Assembly: GCA_026419785.1 (NCBI GenBank)
Contig: JAODTK010005132.1
Coordinates: 185,462 to 249,461, forward strand
Direction of reading: 5' to 3'
Length of the DNA stretch: 64,000 nt
Source: Sclerodactyla briareus
Lineage: Eukaryota; Echinodermata; Holothuroidea; Dendrochirotida; Sclerodactylidae
Shown: positions 1 through 11,300 of the stretch, one piece after another
How positions within the stretch are numbered: position 1 is the stretch's first letter
Layout: the number at the start of each line of letters is the position of its first letter
Notes under the pieces: model-generated
What the model saw: only the letters and a program-made list of their open reading frames with translations
Told to the model about the DNA's origin: nothing
The model's database searches: none
Made by a program: the position numbers and the translations under genes

Positions 1-52
1 CCATATCTGACCCTTGAATTATTCTCGTTTCAAATCATCTTCATAATTTCAG

Positions 53-115
53 GAGGAACTCCAACGATCAAGAGAGGCAGATTATTTCAAGGAATGGGAG
101 AGGCAGGAGGACCAG
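53..115 (+). CDS. CACTIN: Cactin, internal exon (first seen in window)
   Basis: The exon follows an AG acceptor (51-52) and ends at a GTAAG donor (116). Its 21 codons read EELQRSREADYFKEWERQED plus Q. This matches the Cactin segment of the form LQREKEA-HFK-WEEQED, at the start of the conserved mid-region (Cactin_mid family). Cactin is a nuclear protein of the spliceosomal C complex. In Drosophila it binds Cactus/IkappaB, and in vertebrates it affects TLR/NF-kappaB output and splicing of specific pre-mRNAs. The reading frame is intact. The upstream exons, with the RS-rich N terminus, lie outside the window. Confidence 0.85.
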
Positions 116-463
116 GTAAGAATACCTGTCCTTCACTCTGTACTCTAAGTGTACTCTAAACAAAGATTTCACTCTGCTTCACCCAGTGGCATTACCTGAC
201 TAGGTGGTAATGGGGTGCGGTACAGTGATTTTGCAGCAGGGGCACTTTGTGATCACCGTCTTGCTATCTTTTGCAGTGAAGTGAATGTCTGGAACATTAC
301 ATTTTTCCAGGAAAATAAGGAGGAATCCACATTTTTAGCTCGTCTCAGCCATGTGGCTGATAATTTTAATGTGAGTGGGGTCAGTTTTGGGAAGAAAGCA
401 AGGAATTGTAACATTCTGGTATTTTGGGTACCTCTACCTTGTAATCATACTGAGTCCAACATG

Positions 464-543
464 CCTGGCCAGCTGCAGTTGGAACTTGATGGGTGTCTTA
501 CATGGGTAAGACACCCATCAAGTTCCAACTGCAGCTGGCCAGG
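464..543. repeat. Perfect inverted repeat, 38-bp arms, 4-bp loop
   Basis: Bases 464-501 are the exact reverse complement of 506-543, with the spacer ATGG at 502-505. The arms begin CCTGGCCAGCTGCAGTTGGA. It lies in a Cactin intron. The left arm's flank (CAACATGCCTGGCCAG) recurs at 635-650 (again CAACATGCCTGGCCAG), so the arm is part of a local direct repeat. The stem would be fully paired in single-stranded DNA or RNA. Confidence 0.95.
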
Positions 544-978
544 AGTACACATGTGCTCTTTATTTTATTGTGGGGATCAGGGTCAACTTAAAAGTCTGAT
601 AGTTTGGGATTTTGAACCTTGTTTCAGGCTCGTCAACATGCCTGGCCAGATGAACTTTGAAATTGGTGAGTGTTCTTCCCATGATGATAACAAGCGCTGT
701 TTGTTTCAGTGTGTCAGTCAGTAGTCAGTATCGATAAAAAAGTTGAAAATTGTGATTTCATAGCCCATCAGTTCATACTTGGTGGGTGTGTTCCCCATAG
801 TGATTATATCATCTCTAAATGTTATGTTTAGTGGGTTCTTGAAAATCACCAACAGTTCCTTTAAATTTAGAAAACATCACTATCAAAGTTCACTTATCCA
901 TTCCATTATGTTAGGTGCTTCTTCCATGGGGTTATTTGAAGGTATTAGGGAATTAAAATGTTTCCTTCTTGTTAACAG

Positions 979-1034
979 TTCCATCTCGACCAGGCGAAGC
1001 TCAGATCCAACGATTCGAAAAAGGATGGTTGAGG
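979..1034 (+). CDS. CACTIN: Cactin exon, frame-broken
   Basis: The acceptor is ...TTAACAG and the donor is GTAAGT at 1035. The first ten codons read FHLDQAKLRS, continuing the conserved Cactin string directly from the previous exon (QED|FHL-QAKLRS). Family members then read KIRIRDGR. Here the bases spell this only if one extra C and one missing G are allowed, and the literal frame hits TGA. The splice sites are clean, so a sequencing indel is as likely as true decay. Confidence 0.75.
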
Positions 1035-1819
1035 GTAAGTGGACTTATCGGCAGGCTGTTTTGGCCCGCATTAGTCTGATTCTTTCCTACCATATTACTG
1101 GTACACCGTCTGTTTATAGCCTATGTAAGATGTTGTGTGAACACTAAGGGCTATTAATAATGGTTATGCACCGTCTCAACCAAGTGTTGTGTGGAGCAAA
1201 CCAGGGTCTAGTAGGGTCTGTAGTAATGCTGGAAACCAAACAGTTGTGGGTTCTGATCCCAAAGGAGGCATTTCGGTTTCTTTTCCAGGCAGAAAGAATC
1301 AAATCAGCAACCAGATAGCCTAAGTGTAGTTTTTCAGTCGGGCGCCCAACGCCCGAGCATCACCAGTACATTCTGACTTCTGAAGGCCGTTTTTTCCAGC
1401 CCACTCAGTTGTAATGAGTACATTTGTTTGCACTAGGAGGAACTGCTGTCCAGGCAGCACTGGCTTTGTTGTCTGGCCAAGGTGTCGGATCATTAAGTCC
1501 TGCAGTCTGGGCAACTGTCGAACAGAGTGTGCTCCAAGCTTTCCTTCCTTCTCTGTTCACCAAAGTGCTCAAGTCTTTGACGATTACTCCAAACACAGAT
1601 CCAAACAAGAACTCAACCACTCGTTGGAGTAGGAGAGCCCAAAGCAGTAAAAAGTGACAATTGTGTGTGCAAAAAGACATGGGACTGCTTATATAAGGGT
1701 TCACAATGGGGGAGGGGGGGTGGGCTCTGTACCTGTCCGCCCTTGCATTCGGTCGACTTCATCATAAAGGTTCAGGAAGCCAATTGGGGCTCATCTAGGA
1801 ACCCTTAATCATGGATGAG

Positions 1820-2210
1820 CACCGGCGATAACTCGCCTTCTCTCTCAACTAGTTCTCGGATGTCAAAGAGGCAGGGGTATAACCAACCCCAACCTGCTCC
1901 CGGGACCCCTATTTTACGTCCCATCCAAAAGGGCCATCAGTGACCTCCAGGACCCACCACCTTTCCTCCGAACCTGGAGGGGTGGATTTCAATTTCAATG
2001 TGACTGCTCACAGTCCACCGACGAGACTTATTGCAAATATCCCGTACAAAGCCCAGTAACCCCAAAAATCCACGCATCACAGTGAACCATGAAGTGGAGA
2101 CCTCGCCCATCGCACTGCAAGTGAAGCCACCTGGGAAATGTGCAAGGTGACTGCTGGAATTTCGAACCTGGAATATTTTGGTACCACATCCATCCCTTCC
2201 ATCCTCACAT
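1820..2210. repeat. Dispersed repeat, copy 1 (intronic)
   Basis: This stretch shares a diverged but colinear sequence with 36780-37210. Shared landmarks include GACTGCTCACAG, GACGAGACT, TGCAAATATCC, the ACTGCAAGT region, GCCACCTGG and TGGTACCA. It lies in the Cactin intron before the exon at 2279. No coding capacity is evident in either copy. Confidence 0.6.
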
Positions 2211-2278
2211 CATTGCAAGTCACATTAATGTGCTTTATTTATCCATTCCCCGTCATATTTTCTTCTTGTTTTAACCAG

Positions 2279-2380
2279 CTAAAAAACCAATTGATTTGTT
2301 GGCCCGGATCATCAGCCGGACAACATGGAGGATGATCTCTCTCGATTGAGATGCAGGAGCCGTATAACACACATGCTGAC
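2279..2380 (+). CDS. CACTIN: Cactin exon with AKKPIDLLAR, frame-broken
   Basis: The exon lies between a TTTTAACCAG acceptor and a GTGAGT donor (2381). It begins AKKPIDLLAR, the counterpart of AKPIDLLAKYIS in Cactin. After this the acidic/EM-EPY segment of the family (DDLSIEMQEPY) can be read only by switching frame at least twice; one frame gives MEDDLS and another gives IEMQEPYN. Order and spacing fit the gene. The indels fall within conserved codons. Confidence 0.75.
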
Positions 2381-2940
2381 TGTGAGTATAGTGGTAACCC
2401 GGGTCAGTGTGGTAACATTATGGTGGGTGAAGGCCTTGCATGAATGTCCTCTGGTCTGGCTTCAATTCCATCATGGTTTTTTGTTTGGTGTGGCGACAGC
2501 AGCTTAATTCTCTGATTGCGGCACTTCACCCAATGAGGGCATTGCCCTATCTGCCCTATTTTGTGAACTTTTCAACAACGTGACTCTGCCTTTATAGCCT
2601 CCACTTTGGGACATTCAAATCTCTCCAAACTAATTAACGTTGGCAATGAAACTGCTAAATGGGTCTAGTTCATATCATATTTTGGAAGGGAAAAAAGATT
2701 AAGTGCTAGGTCTTACCAAACCATCGCAGTGTTAAAAAAAACGCAATATCTCTCCACCTAGGCAAAAATAAATACCCCGCTCCACAGGTTGAATAGCGAG
2801 TCGGCAATAAATGCCAATCAGTACCCTTGAGCCTAGGAATTGAACTCACTTCAAATCTGTGGCTTGATCCTTCACTTTGCTCTGGTCCAACGACCACCCC
2901 CAGCTCCCAACTCTGGCATATCACCCTCTTTTTCTGACAG

Positions 2941-3089
2941 GGTCTGACGATCCGTGAACCTGGGAGGATCGGCCTGGAGGATCAAGTCTACCTCGAGATG
3001 AGAATAAGACAACCTGGAATACTGTCGAGATATCACCACCATCACAGAGGATGAACTGGCTAAACTCAAGACATAGACCGGAGAGTCAA
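2941..3089 (+). CDS. CACTIN: Cactin exon with GLT...RDITTITEDELAKL
   Basis: The exon begins after a pyrimidine-rich acceptor ending TTTCTGACAG. Its start encodes GLTIR, matching NGLTV-DMEDLLEDI of Cactin. After frame switches, LEDQVYLEM and then RDITTITEDELAKLKT are read, the latter nearly identical to the RDMTTITEDEISKLRK motif of the family. The 3' border is uncertain: GT dinucleotides occur at 3085 and 3090 and no strong donor is seen. At least two indels disturb the frame. Confidence 0.7.
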
Positions 3090-4734
3090 GTGATCTTTTC
3101 AAAGCAACCCCTACCCCCCTCCCCATCTGTGAGAACTCTTTGCTGGTAGCATCTAACACCATAACATTCAGGGACTTGATAGAGAACTCTTTGCAGTGAA
3201 CAAACATCTACTTGTGATTCTCCCAGAATGTCGAGACAATATGTTCAAGAAATGAACCTAATTTGTGAAAATTGAGTTGTTGAATGGCTATAGTGAGGGT
3301 CAAATTGGATATTTCAGAGCAACTTTGTTACTGGGAAATGTGAGGTGGTTCAATGATAGAGATAAGCTTCTCCACCGAAAAGGCTACTGGACAGGACCGG
3401 GAGACTTACATCCCCCCCCCCCCCTCTGTTGGGGTGCCCTGACCTGCTTGTCGAATAATTGAGAATCTGTCTAAATCCTATGTGGATTTTGTTATTTGCA
3501 ACCCTCATGACTGAAGGCCTTGACATGGGGAGATGCTGATGCTTTAGATGAGAAACTGATATAATCATAAAGAAACTTTAGCAGCGTAAAATCCAACCCT
3601 GGTACCTAATGTGCTTTTGGTGATTTAGTGGGGAACATGAATATAAACATTATTGGAATGGAAAACAGAGAGGTCTTCTTGAGTCCACCTTGAAATGACC
3701 CCAACTGTTCTGGCAGTGCAGGTTCGGTGGGAGGAATTCCCGCGTTCTGGTGCAGCGTACGCGAAAACTTCAAAATATTCAAACGGTTGTTGTTGGGTCG
3801 GGGATTGAGTTAGATCTGCATGTCAGCACTTGAAATGCTACCCCTTCCGTCCGCTACCATCAAGGACTCTTGCCCTTCAACTCCTTCGGGGACCTACCAA
3901 TGCGGGGTTCTTGAACCCAATGGGCAACATTGCTGCAATTATCTGTTTAAACATCATGCCATGTTTACCTGCAAAGGAATTTTGATGGAGTAAGTGGCAG
4001 TGGCTGATATAGTACCTGAATTTTACTCGCAGGCAGAACCCCAATGGACACCTGTGTAATGAGAGGAAGATAGTGCCTACCCAAGAGAACATCAGGTCAT
4101 TAGTTGGTATATTGCATCTCTCGATTACAGTCTCGAGCTCGGGTGGACTGAGCCCATCAATCACTAAACTGAATAACCTTAACACAAAATGGAAAGCTAC
4201 GAGGCAATTAGCCCCTGGGTGAGAGCAAGTTATTTTTTCAGCAGTAAAAGGTTTGATAAAAGTGTACAGGTTTGTGATCAGGCCATCATAGCATATGGAA
4301 GGGAGTGTAATATGAATGTTAGGATTTCATTATGAGAAGAAAAAACATTATGAGTGTTGGAAGTGAAGAAGTGGTCTAAGAATGCGGAAATTATTTTTGT
4401 ACACAGGGCTCGGTGGAAGGCAAGGGGGGGGGGTTGGTGGTACATAGGCAGAGATGTATCATTCCCCAGTCAATGCTTCAGGGATTCTGTGTTTTCAATT
4501 ATATCACTGTCTTGAGTAATGTAATATATATCAATATGGAAAATTCTATGAATATAAAACTCAAGTCATTAGCTCAAACCAAACTATGCCATATAGACCA
4601 TGATGTAGTAAAATTTCAAAATGTTATTCTCTTACAAAGTACATAAATATTCTTCAAAACTGTGTCATAGGTGCAATAGGGTCGTGAGAGTTAAAACAGT
4701 AACATCTGTTGGAAAGCATTACGGATCCCCAACA

Positions 4735-4860
4735 GTCCTTCTTCGATGGATGGACCAAACCTGGACCAAATGTTCATCAACCTTGGGGACATCTCGTCAT
4801 AAGAGCGTCAAGGTCAAAAGTCACAATAGGCTATTGTTTGAAACTGCTTAATGGCCTCAT
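4735..4860 (+). repeat. Isolated fragment of the 9.5-11.3 kb repeat unit
   Basis: The string GATGGATGGACCAAACCTGGA...TTCATCAACCTTGG...GGTCAAAAGTCACAATAGGC parallels the unit 'GATGGATGTTGACCAAACTTGGACAGAATTTTCATTGAAC...GGTCAAAGGTCATTAAAGG' of the array at 9516-11300. It lies in the Cactin intron between 3089 and 5119. Confidence 0.5.
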
Positions 4861-5118
4861 GATCTGAATATTTTTCCTCATAGCTGTACATGTGACTTGG
4901 TAATTTGTGCGGATTGGCTACAGACACATTGGTGCTTAGTTTTATTTTTGAGAATGTTACTCAAGTCCCTTAATGTTAACTGTAGACATTACTGGGCATA
5001 ATAGTGTATATGGGACCTGCTGGGAACATCGAAGAGATTTTCGAGATGCTAGGAGACAAGCTGTTATTGCCGAATGAGTAATGACACACGTATAACATTT
5101 TATCTCACCTTGTTACAG

Positions 5119-5204
5119 AGTTGCCCAGGACCGTCGTGAGGGGATCACGCCTCAGTGAGCCACGAAGTTGCTGGTATTTTCCAGGGGAAAAACACAGCCA
5201 GTTG
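5119..5204 (+). CDS. CACTIN: Cactin exon with DRREGI...GIFQGKT
   Basis: The acceptor is TTGTTACAG (5118). A GTAGCA donor follows 5204. One frame encodes AQDRREGITP and the next encodes VSHEVAGIFQGKT, corresponding to ERREGVNASVSSDVQSVFKGKT in vertebrate Cactin. The frame changes once, around 5152. The exon would end in the QL of KTYNQL. The following conserved segment, roughly QVIFQGIEGKIRAGGPNLD, was not found before the next recognised exon. Confidence 0.7.
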
Positions 5205-5639
5205 GTAGCACTGAAGAATCAGAATCAATGAAAGAATTAAGGTGGAATGCGTACGATATGGTAGGGGTCCCAACATTTAAGACACATTTGGATTTTCCAA
5301 AGCTATTTTGGCTATGCATGAGGGTATAAACTTGATTATTATATCCTTTTAATGGAAATAACATGATGAGTAGCATGATTTAGAGAACCGGAAGCTCGTG
5401 GTTTCCTAAACCCTATTGGATCATGGGAACAACATGGATTATGGGAAGAATGGACGGAAATGGGCGATGGTGCAAAATATATTATCTGACAGCTTCAGAA
5501 CCTCCTACCCCCCCCCCCCCCTCCACTGTGAGGGGGTTTGTTATATGTGAACTACATTTAAAACATGGGAATGGGCATTGATGCAGTTTTGTCTCGCCTG
5601 AATGCACATCAGGGGGGGACTTAGTAGTCAATATGGCGT

Positions 5640-6290
5640 GTGTGTGTGTGCGTCACACTTTCTCGTTAGCCGGATATCTTTGGGAAGGTAGGAATGCAAC
5701 AAAACATGTTTCAGGGGAGCATTCGGGGTTGGGGAACGATTTGATTGATTTTTGGGCAACAAAAGGCACTAATTAAGTAAGGTAATTAGCTATTTTATGT
5801 AATTTATTGTTTTTTAGCTCATTAGCAAGATACGATGAACCGTAGGTGCTATAGTGACTTGGTTTGGAACATATATGCGGGATATAGGTAGATGGACTGA
5901 TCAAATTTTCAGCGTCAAATAAAATATGTTGAATATTATGTCTAATTCACATAATTTATGCGAAAATTTGAAAGTTTGTCGGATTTCACGAACTCTACTT
6001 TCCAGTCCAAGACTTTTTAACACAGATCGGGGGGTCAATGGAGCGGTCATTCCAACGTGTCTAATTTGCATAATTCATGTGTTAATTTCAAAATTTGCCG
6101 GATTTTCATGATTAAACTTGGTAAATTGCCTAAATTTGAATAATTTAGGCAAGTGTGGTCACATTTCACAAAAAAACTTATACTTCGTTAGTAGACATTG
6201 TCAATAATCAGTCCTTTCGAATTGAAATTGGTCACTGATTAGTAGGCTGTTTATGTTATAAAATGCTAATACCAAAACTTTAACCGACAG
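5640..6290 (+). repeat. Dispersed AT-rich repeat, copy A (intronic)
   Basis: The sequence starts after a short (GT)n run. It shares order and wording with 19130-19830: GTCACAC/GCTT...GTTAGC, CATAGGTGCTAT / CGTAGGTGCTAT, ATATAGGTAGATGGACTGATCAAATTT, the repeated 'TTTGTCGGATTTTCACAAAACTTGG' phrases, and AATTGAAATTGG/GAAAGG near the 3' end. It contains several TAATTTGCATAATT-like strings. No ORF of note. The intron 5205-7293 holds this and otherwise unremarkable sequence; the missing Cactin exon should lie here. Confidence 0.55.
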
Positions 6291-7293
6291 GAAGCCTTGT
6301 AGTTGTTTGCATGGTGACTAAGAGAAGTAAACACGGACGTGCAACCAGCGAGACTTGGGGCGGATCGCCTTGTTTATGATGTTAGTGAAACAACAATATT
6401 CCCATTTGATGGGAGAGTGTCAGGAGATGTCAGTGCACAAAGCACTTGGTGATTCAGAAAAAAGGTGGGGGTTTAAACCATCAAGAGCTGCACGGAGGTG
6501 CAATGCCTATACTAACTTATTAAAAGAGACATTCCGTTTGAGCAATAATCTCATGCATATGCAATTTTGGATTGTACTTAGTATGTTGGGACAACAGAAT
6601 TTGCAGTTAGTTTGGGTGGTTACAGAGCTTGTTTTTGAGTTTTTTGTTTTAGAGTTGCCTATGCAAGAATGTCAAAAGTTTTTTCACTCGGCTAATATTC
6701 AGTTTTTGCTCGTCCAGCACTGCTATTTGACAGTACTTCCAAAGACACATAGGCTATGCAACTAAACACACTGGACGTATGTAATACGTGACCTTGCTGC
6801 CTGCTTTGGGATTCTCATCTGTTAGTCCAGTTCTTCTTGCCAGTGAAAATAATATTGTGTAGAGTTGTACAGGGGGCAATACTGTCTTGCTGAACATATC
6901 TGCGTGAAAAATGGGAGCAGATTCAGTTTGTATGATGTTACACGTAAATATGTAGCACGGTGATCAATGGTATGATAATTACTGCCAATCTACAGAGAAC
7001 ACACTGGAACGTTTCGATTGTCACGTATTAATAACGTGCTTGATGTTGTTGCTACCGAAAAAACACGTTGCTATTCATACATTCAATTTCCCCCTTTTGA
7101 TGTGGTCTCGAAAATTAACATTCACCTATTCATCTTTGGAGACCATCTCACAGTTGATGGAGTTAAATCCAGAGCTATATATAAAGTTTGACGTAGTAAA
7201 TGTTCCGGTTTATAAACCGAAAATAAACAATTGTCCAACCGACTCTTCACATGATATCTCTTATAACCGACTCAATCTTCTCCTGTCACCAAG

Positions 7294-7401
7294 GTACTGG
7301 GGCGTCGCTACTCCAGCAGCTGAGCTCCCACATGGCCAGGGCTAGGTCAAGGAAAGACACCAGGGAACCGACTGAGGATAAACTGGCCATCCACGACAAC
7401 G
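7294..7401 (+). CDS. CACTIN: Cactin exon with YW...LLQQLSSHMARAR
   Basis: The AG acceptor is at 7292-7293 and the donor GTAGGC is at 7402. The exon encodes YWG, then SLLQQLSSHMARAR in a second frame, then KERHQ in a third. This is the Cactin block GYWESLLQQLRAHMARARLRERHQ. Basic residues dominate, as in the family. There are two or more small indels. Confidence 0.75.
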
Positions 7402-8350
7402 GTAGGCTTGGAGAGTCCTGGAAGAAGATACATTATATAAATATTCTGTAGTATTGTTAGCAAATTGGGAATGGAATGGCCTTTCGACAATCAGTGTGGT
7501 TCAGGTCAGCTGACAAAAAAAACAAAATTGCTGTGGTTGCTGTATTGACAATAGTACATGGTAACGTCTTTATCGGAGTAGGAAAAACACTGCCGATGAC
7601 GGGAGGGAGGAAACAAGGATGTAGTTTTCAGCAGTGGAGGGGGGCGGGGGGGGGAGCAGACATTGGCTGAACCAGGCGTTAGGTGCGATTGCTTCCCTCA
7701 TGGCAGAGAAGGGAACCCAATACTGCCTGGGTAGTGGCTCCTTGCCCCAGTGTGAGCACCAAATCTTCATAGTGGTGGGCTGGGATTGACCAGACAGAAT
7801 GAACTGAGGAATATCAGGAAGATATGGAATCTCCCAATAAGTTAGGCTATCTGGCAAGCCTAGATAAGAAAGCAACATACATCATTAGAAGTCCATTTGA
7901 CGCCTCTGGGTCCAAAGTCCAATACCAGTCCACTGGGCCCATATTCGCCATGAGGGAAACAAAGGGTGTGGAGAGGGAGTGGGATACTCGAGTAAAGCTC
8001 ACAGTTCTATGGAAGTATAGTAGTAAGTGAATCTTCCTTGACATCAGAAGGGAAAAAACAAAATTTGAGTACTCACACGTACAGACATGGGAAAGATAGA
8101 AAACAGTGGTACAGTTAATGTTCTTGGCTCAATATTTGACATTAAAGGTTCCTTGCAGTGAAAATGAATGTTGCTTGACAAATGGTTCATATTGTTTACT
8201 TAATATGTCCATTGCTGGGAGAATCATGGGCTATAACACTCATAGGGAAAGTGATTTGTTCCGATGAATGAGTTTTTCCACTCTGGAATCTTCAAATTTG
8301 TCTAATTTCAAGTCGACATGAAGACTGCCCACACTCTAATCCACTTGCAG

Positions 8351-8528
8351 CAAGGTGTTGAAGCTGCTGCTCTGTTCCCCTCAGTGATCCCCTCAACCTC
8401 AGAGGGTCAAGGGCCTTCCTCATCTCAGAAGAAAGAGGAGGAGGATGTTGATCCTGACGAGGAGCCCAGAGACCCCTCGGAGGAGAAACCTGACCTGGAG
8501 GAACCAGTAGCGATGAGGAGGATGAGGA
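8351..8528 (+). CDS. CACTIN: Cactin exon, variable acidic linker
   Basis: The acceptor is ...CCACTTGCAG and the donor is GTAAGT at 8529. The exon encodes QQGVEAAALFPSV, like EQGVESEPLFPIL in vertebrate Cactin. A low-complexity Ser/Pro/Glu/Asp stretch (KKEEEDVDPDEEP, SEEKPDLEEP) follows, corresponding to the poorly conserved acidic linker of the family. In the final 20 bases an alternative frame reads SDEEDEE, which suits the linker better than the literal AMRRMR, so another indel is likely. Confidence 0.75.
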
Positions 8529-9480
8529 GTAAGTATGCTTTGGTTCGTGAGCAACCTGCACTAGATACGCTACTGCATGTTGCAGGGTGGTCTCCTCCTC
8601 AGTTGGGTGGCTGTCGAGTGGCCGAGAATCTTGACTAACACTGCATCCTTTTGATGTCATACATACCGTACAAATGAGTTAACCACTGGTGAAAGGGGTC
8701 TTCAGCACCAACACTTTCCAAAACAAACCAGACCTATTAGGGCCATATTGAAACTCCCTCGTATCATCTCAATGCATTGGGTACTAGTCTCATGAGAAGT
8801 GCTCGCTTTCCAATGTGCGGCGCTCCTCAAACTTTTCAAATTGCTCCATGCATATGATCACCTCAAAATCAGTTGTATGAATTCAGGTCCTATGTTTAAT
8901 TTCAAGGTTATATACCTGAATTACTTATATTCATGCAGAGTGTTCGGAATAGCTGGTGTAGCGTCACAAAATGCTCCTCAAATGAGCAAGACCGCTCCAC
9001 ACTTTCGTGGAAGTGCATAGCTGTCAGTTTGTACACAAAACTATAGACAACTTACAGGTTTCTGCAAAAAGTGTCTGGCGCTATTTTGAATGCTGGTCAT
9101 GCATGATCTTACCCAAATGACGCTCAATATCTGAATGGAGTGTATCAAATTGTCACTATTTGGATCAAGTTGTGAAAGTGTGGTTCATCTCACTTCCCAG
9201 AGTCATGACTTGAAGACACCACTTGTCTACCGAAATACACATTCCATCTTGTATGTACCGTACATACACAAGATCAAGAGAATGCACCGTGCCTGTGATG
9301 CTCTGTCTAGCAGCGTGCAGAGAAATATTCTAGGCTGAACTGGGTCCTTGTACCAAGTGATAGCAAAAGCAAACTGCCTAGTCCATCTGTGGAATGATAA
9401 TTCAGATTTTCTAGCTCAAACCAGCTATGCTGGTTGAGCTATTGTAATCCGCATGTCATTCTATCCATCTGTCTACTCTA

Positions 9481-11300
9481 TCTATCCAGTGTGTCAACAT
9501 TTGCCTTTTTCTTCCCGAATGTTCGCTCTTTGATGGATGTTGACCAAACTTGGACAGAATTTTCATTGAACTTTCACCACTCAAAGGTCATGGTCAAGGT
9601 CATTAAAGGAGCCTAAACTGCAAAATATATCTCCTACAAAATAAAGTTCGATTTTCGCGATGCTCATTCAGTGTTATCATGACTAGTGGTTTCTTCGGGG
9701 TGTTCAGGAATTCAGGTCAGAGGTCGTTAAAGGACATAATAGGAAATCCTGTTCAAATTGTTGAGTAATATGCAAATTGCCTGTTTTGGCCTTTAAACAC
9801 GCATGCTTTGATGGATGTTGACCAAACTTGGACAGAATTTTCATTGAACTTTCACCACTCAAAGGTCATGGTCAAAGGTCTTTAAAGGAGCCTAAACTGC
9901 AAAATATATCTCCTACAAATAAAGTTCGATTTTCGCGATGCTCATTCAGTGTTATCATGACTAGTGGTTTCTTCGGGGTGTTCAGGAATTTCAGGTCAGA
10001 GGTCATTAAAGGACATAATAGGAAATCCTGTTCAAATTGTTGAGTAATATGCAAATTGCCTGTTTTGGCCTTTAAACACGCATGCTTTGATGGATCTTAA
10101 CCACACTTGTCACAGAATTTTCATTTCAGTGACTTTTCACCAACTCAAAGGTCAGGGTCAAAGGTCATTAAAGGAGCCTAAACTGCAAAATATATCTCCT
10201 ACAAATAAAGTTCGATTTTCGCGATGCTCATTCAGTGTTATCATTGACTAGTGGTTTCTTCGGGGTTTTTCAGAATTTCAGGTCAGAGGTCGTTAAAGGA
10301 CATAATAGGAAATCCTGTTCAAATTGTTGAGTAATATGCAAATTGCCTGTTTTGGCCTTTAAACACGCATGCTTTGATGGATGTTTACCAAAGTTAGACT
10401 CAATGTTCATCGACTGCTGGGTGACCTTTGACCTCTTGAAGGTAAAAGTCCAAGGTCATTAAAGAAGCCTAATGGGCTATTGTGTTAAAATGCAAAATGA
10501 TCTCCTGTTATAAATCAAGGTGGATTTCAAGATGCTCGTTCACTGTTGTCATAGACTAGTAGACCTTGGTGTGTTTCAAAATGTCAGGTCAGAGGTCATT
10601 AAAGGGACATTATAGCAAACTCTGTTAAATTGTAATAAACACATTGCAAAAAATACAAAGTTTTGTTTGGCCCTTAAAAGAGTTCATGTGCTTGACTGGA
10701 TTGTAGCAAAAGTTGGACCCAAGGTTCACGACCCGGCTGACCGTCACCCACTTGATGGTCAAGGTCAAAGGTCATCAAAGGAGCCAAATGGGCACTGTAT
10801 GGAAATTTTGCAAAATGTTTCCTACAGATCAAATTTGATTGTTTCGTTCTTGGTCAGTGTATCATTGACTTGTGGTATCTTCGGGGTGTTATAGAATTTC
10901 AGTTCAGAGGTCATTAAAGGGGGGCACATAATTGGCAATCTATTCAAATATAAGTCATTTGCAAATTGCATCCATCCACATTTTGTCTTTTTGGCTCCCA
11001 ATTGTTCCCTCTTTGACGGGATGGTGGTCGACTTGGAAAACAATGTTCAATTGACCTGCTGGTGCATCATTGGCCCCGTAAGGGGAGGTCAAAGTCACTA
11101 AATGGGGATAACAGGTGTGGAAACTGAAGAATGCTACTTCTTCAGATCAATTTGTATTCTCACGATGTCTGGTCAGTGTTATCATGACTAGTTAGTCCCT
11201 TCAGCTTGTTTGGTAATTTCAGGTAAAAGGTCTTAAGAGGGCCTAATGTTTTTTTCTGACGCCTAACTAATCATGCTTTGATGGATATTGTCCAAAGTTT
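9481..11300 (+). repeat. Tandem array of a ~285-310 bp unit in a Cactin intron
   Basis: Successive units open with (CACGCATG)CTTTGATGGATGTTGACCAAA at about 9526, 9800, 10085 and 10373, then with more diverged openings at ~10670, 10985 and 11270. Each unit contains CAAAGGTCATGGTCAAGGTC, CCTAAACTGCAAAATATATC, TTTTCGCGATGCTCATTCAG, TCTTCGGGGTGTTCAGGAAT and AGAGGTCATTAAAGGACATA. The middle copies are nearly identical, and the outer ones are worn and indel-ridden. The short ORFs within are chance readings of the unit. Confidence 0.9.

Noticed and set aside
215-724. 169-codon plus-strand ORF near the window start
   Set aside because: It runs across a perfect palindrome and a local direct repeat inside a Cactin intron and has no recognisable motif; openness is by chance.
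1405-1704. Overlapping ORFs on both strands at 1320-1704
   Set aside because: Intronic, mutually antisense, no family similarity, no splice borders linking them to Cactin.
7824-8030. 68-codon ORF followed by a GTAAGT-like site
   Set aside because: Lies between two Cactin exons, but its sequence matches no part of Cactin and no acceptor precedes it convincingly.
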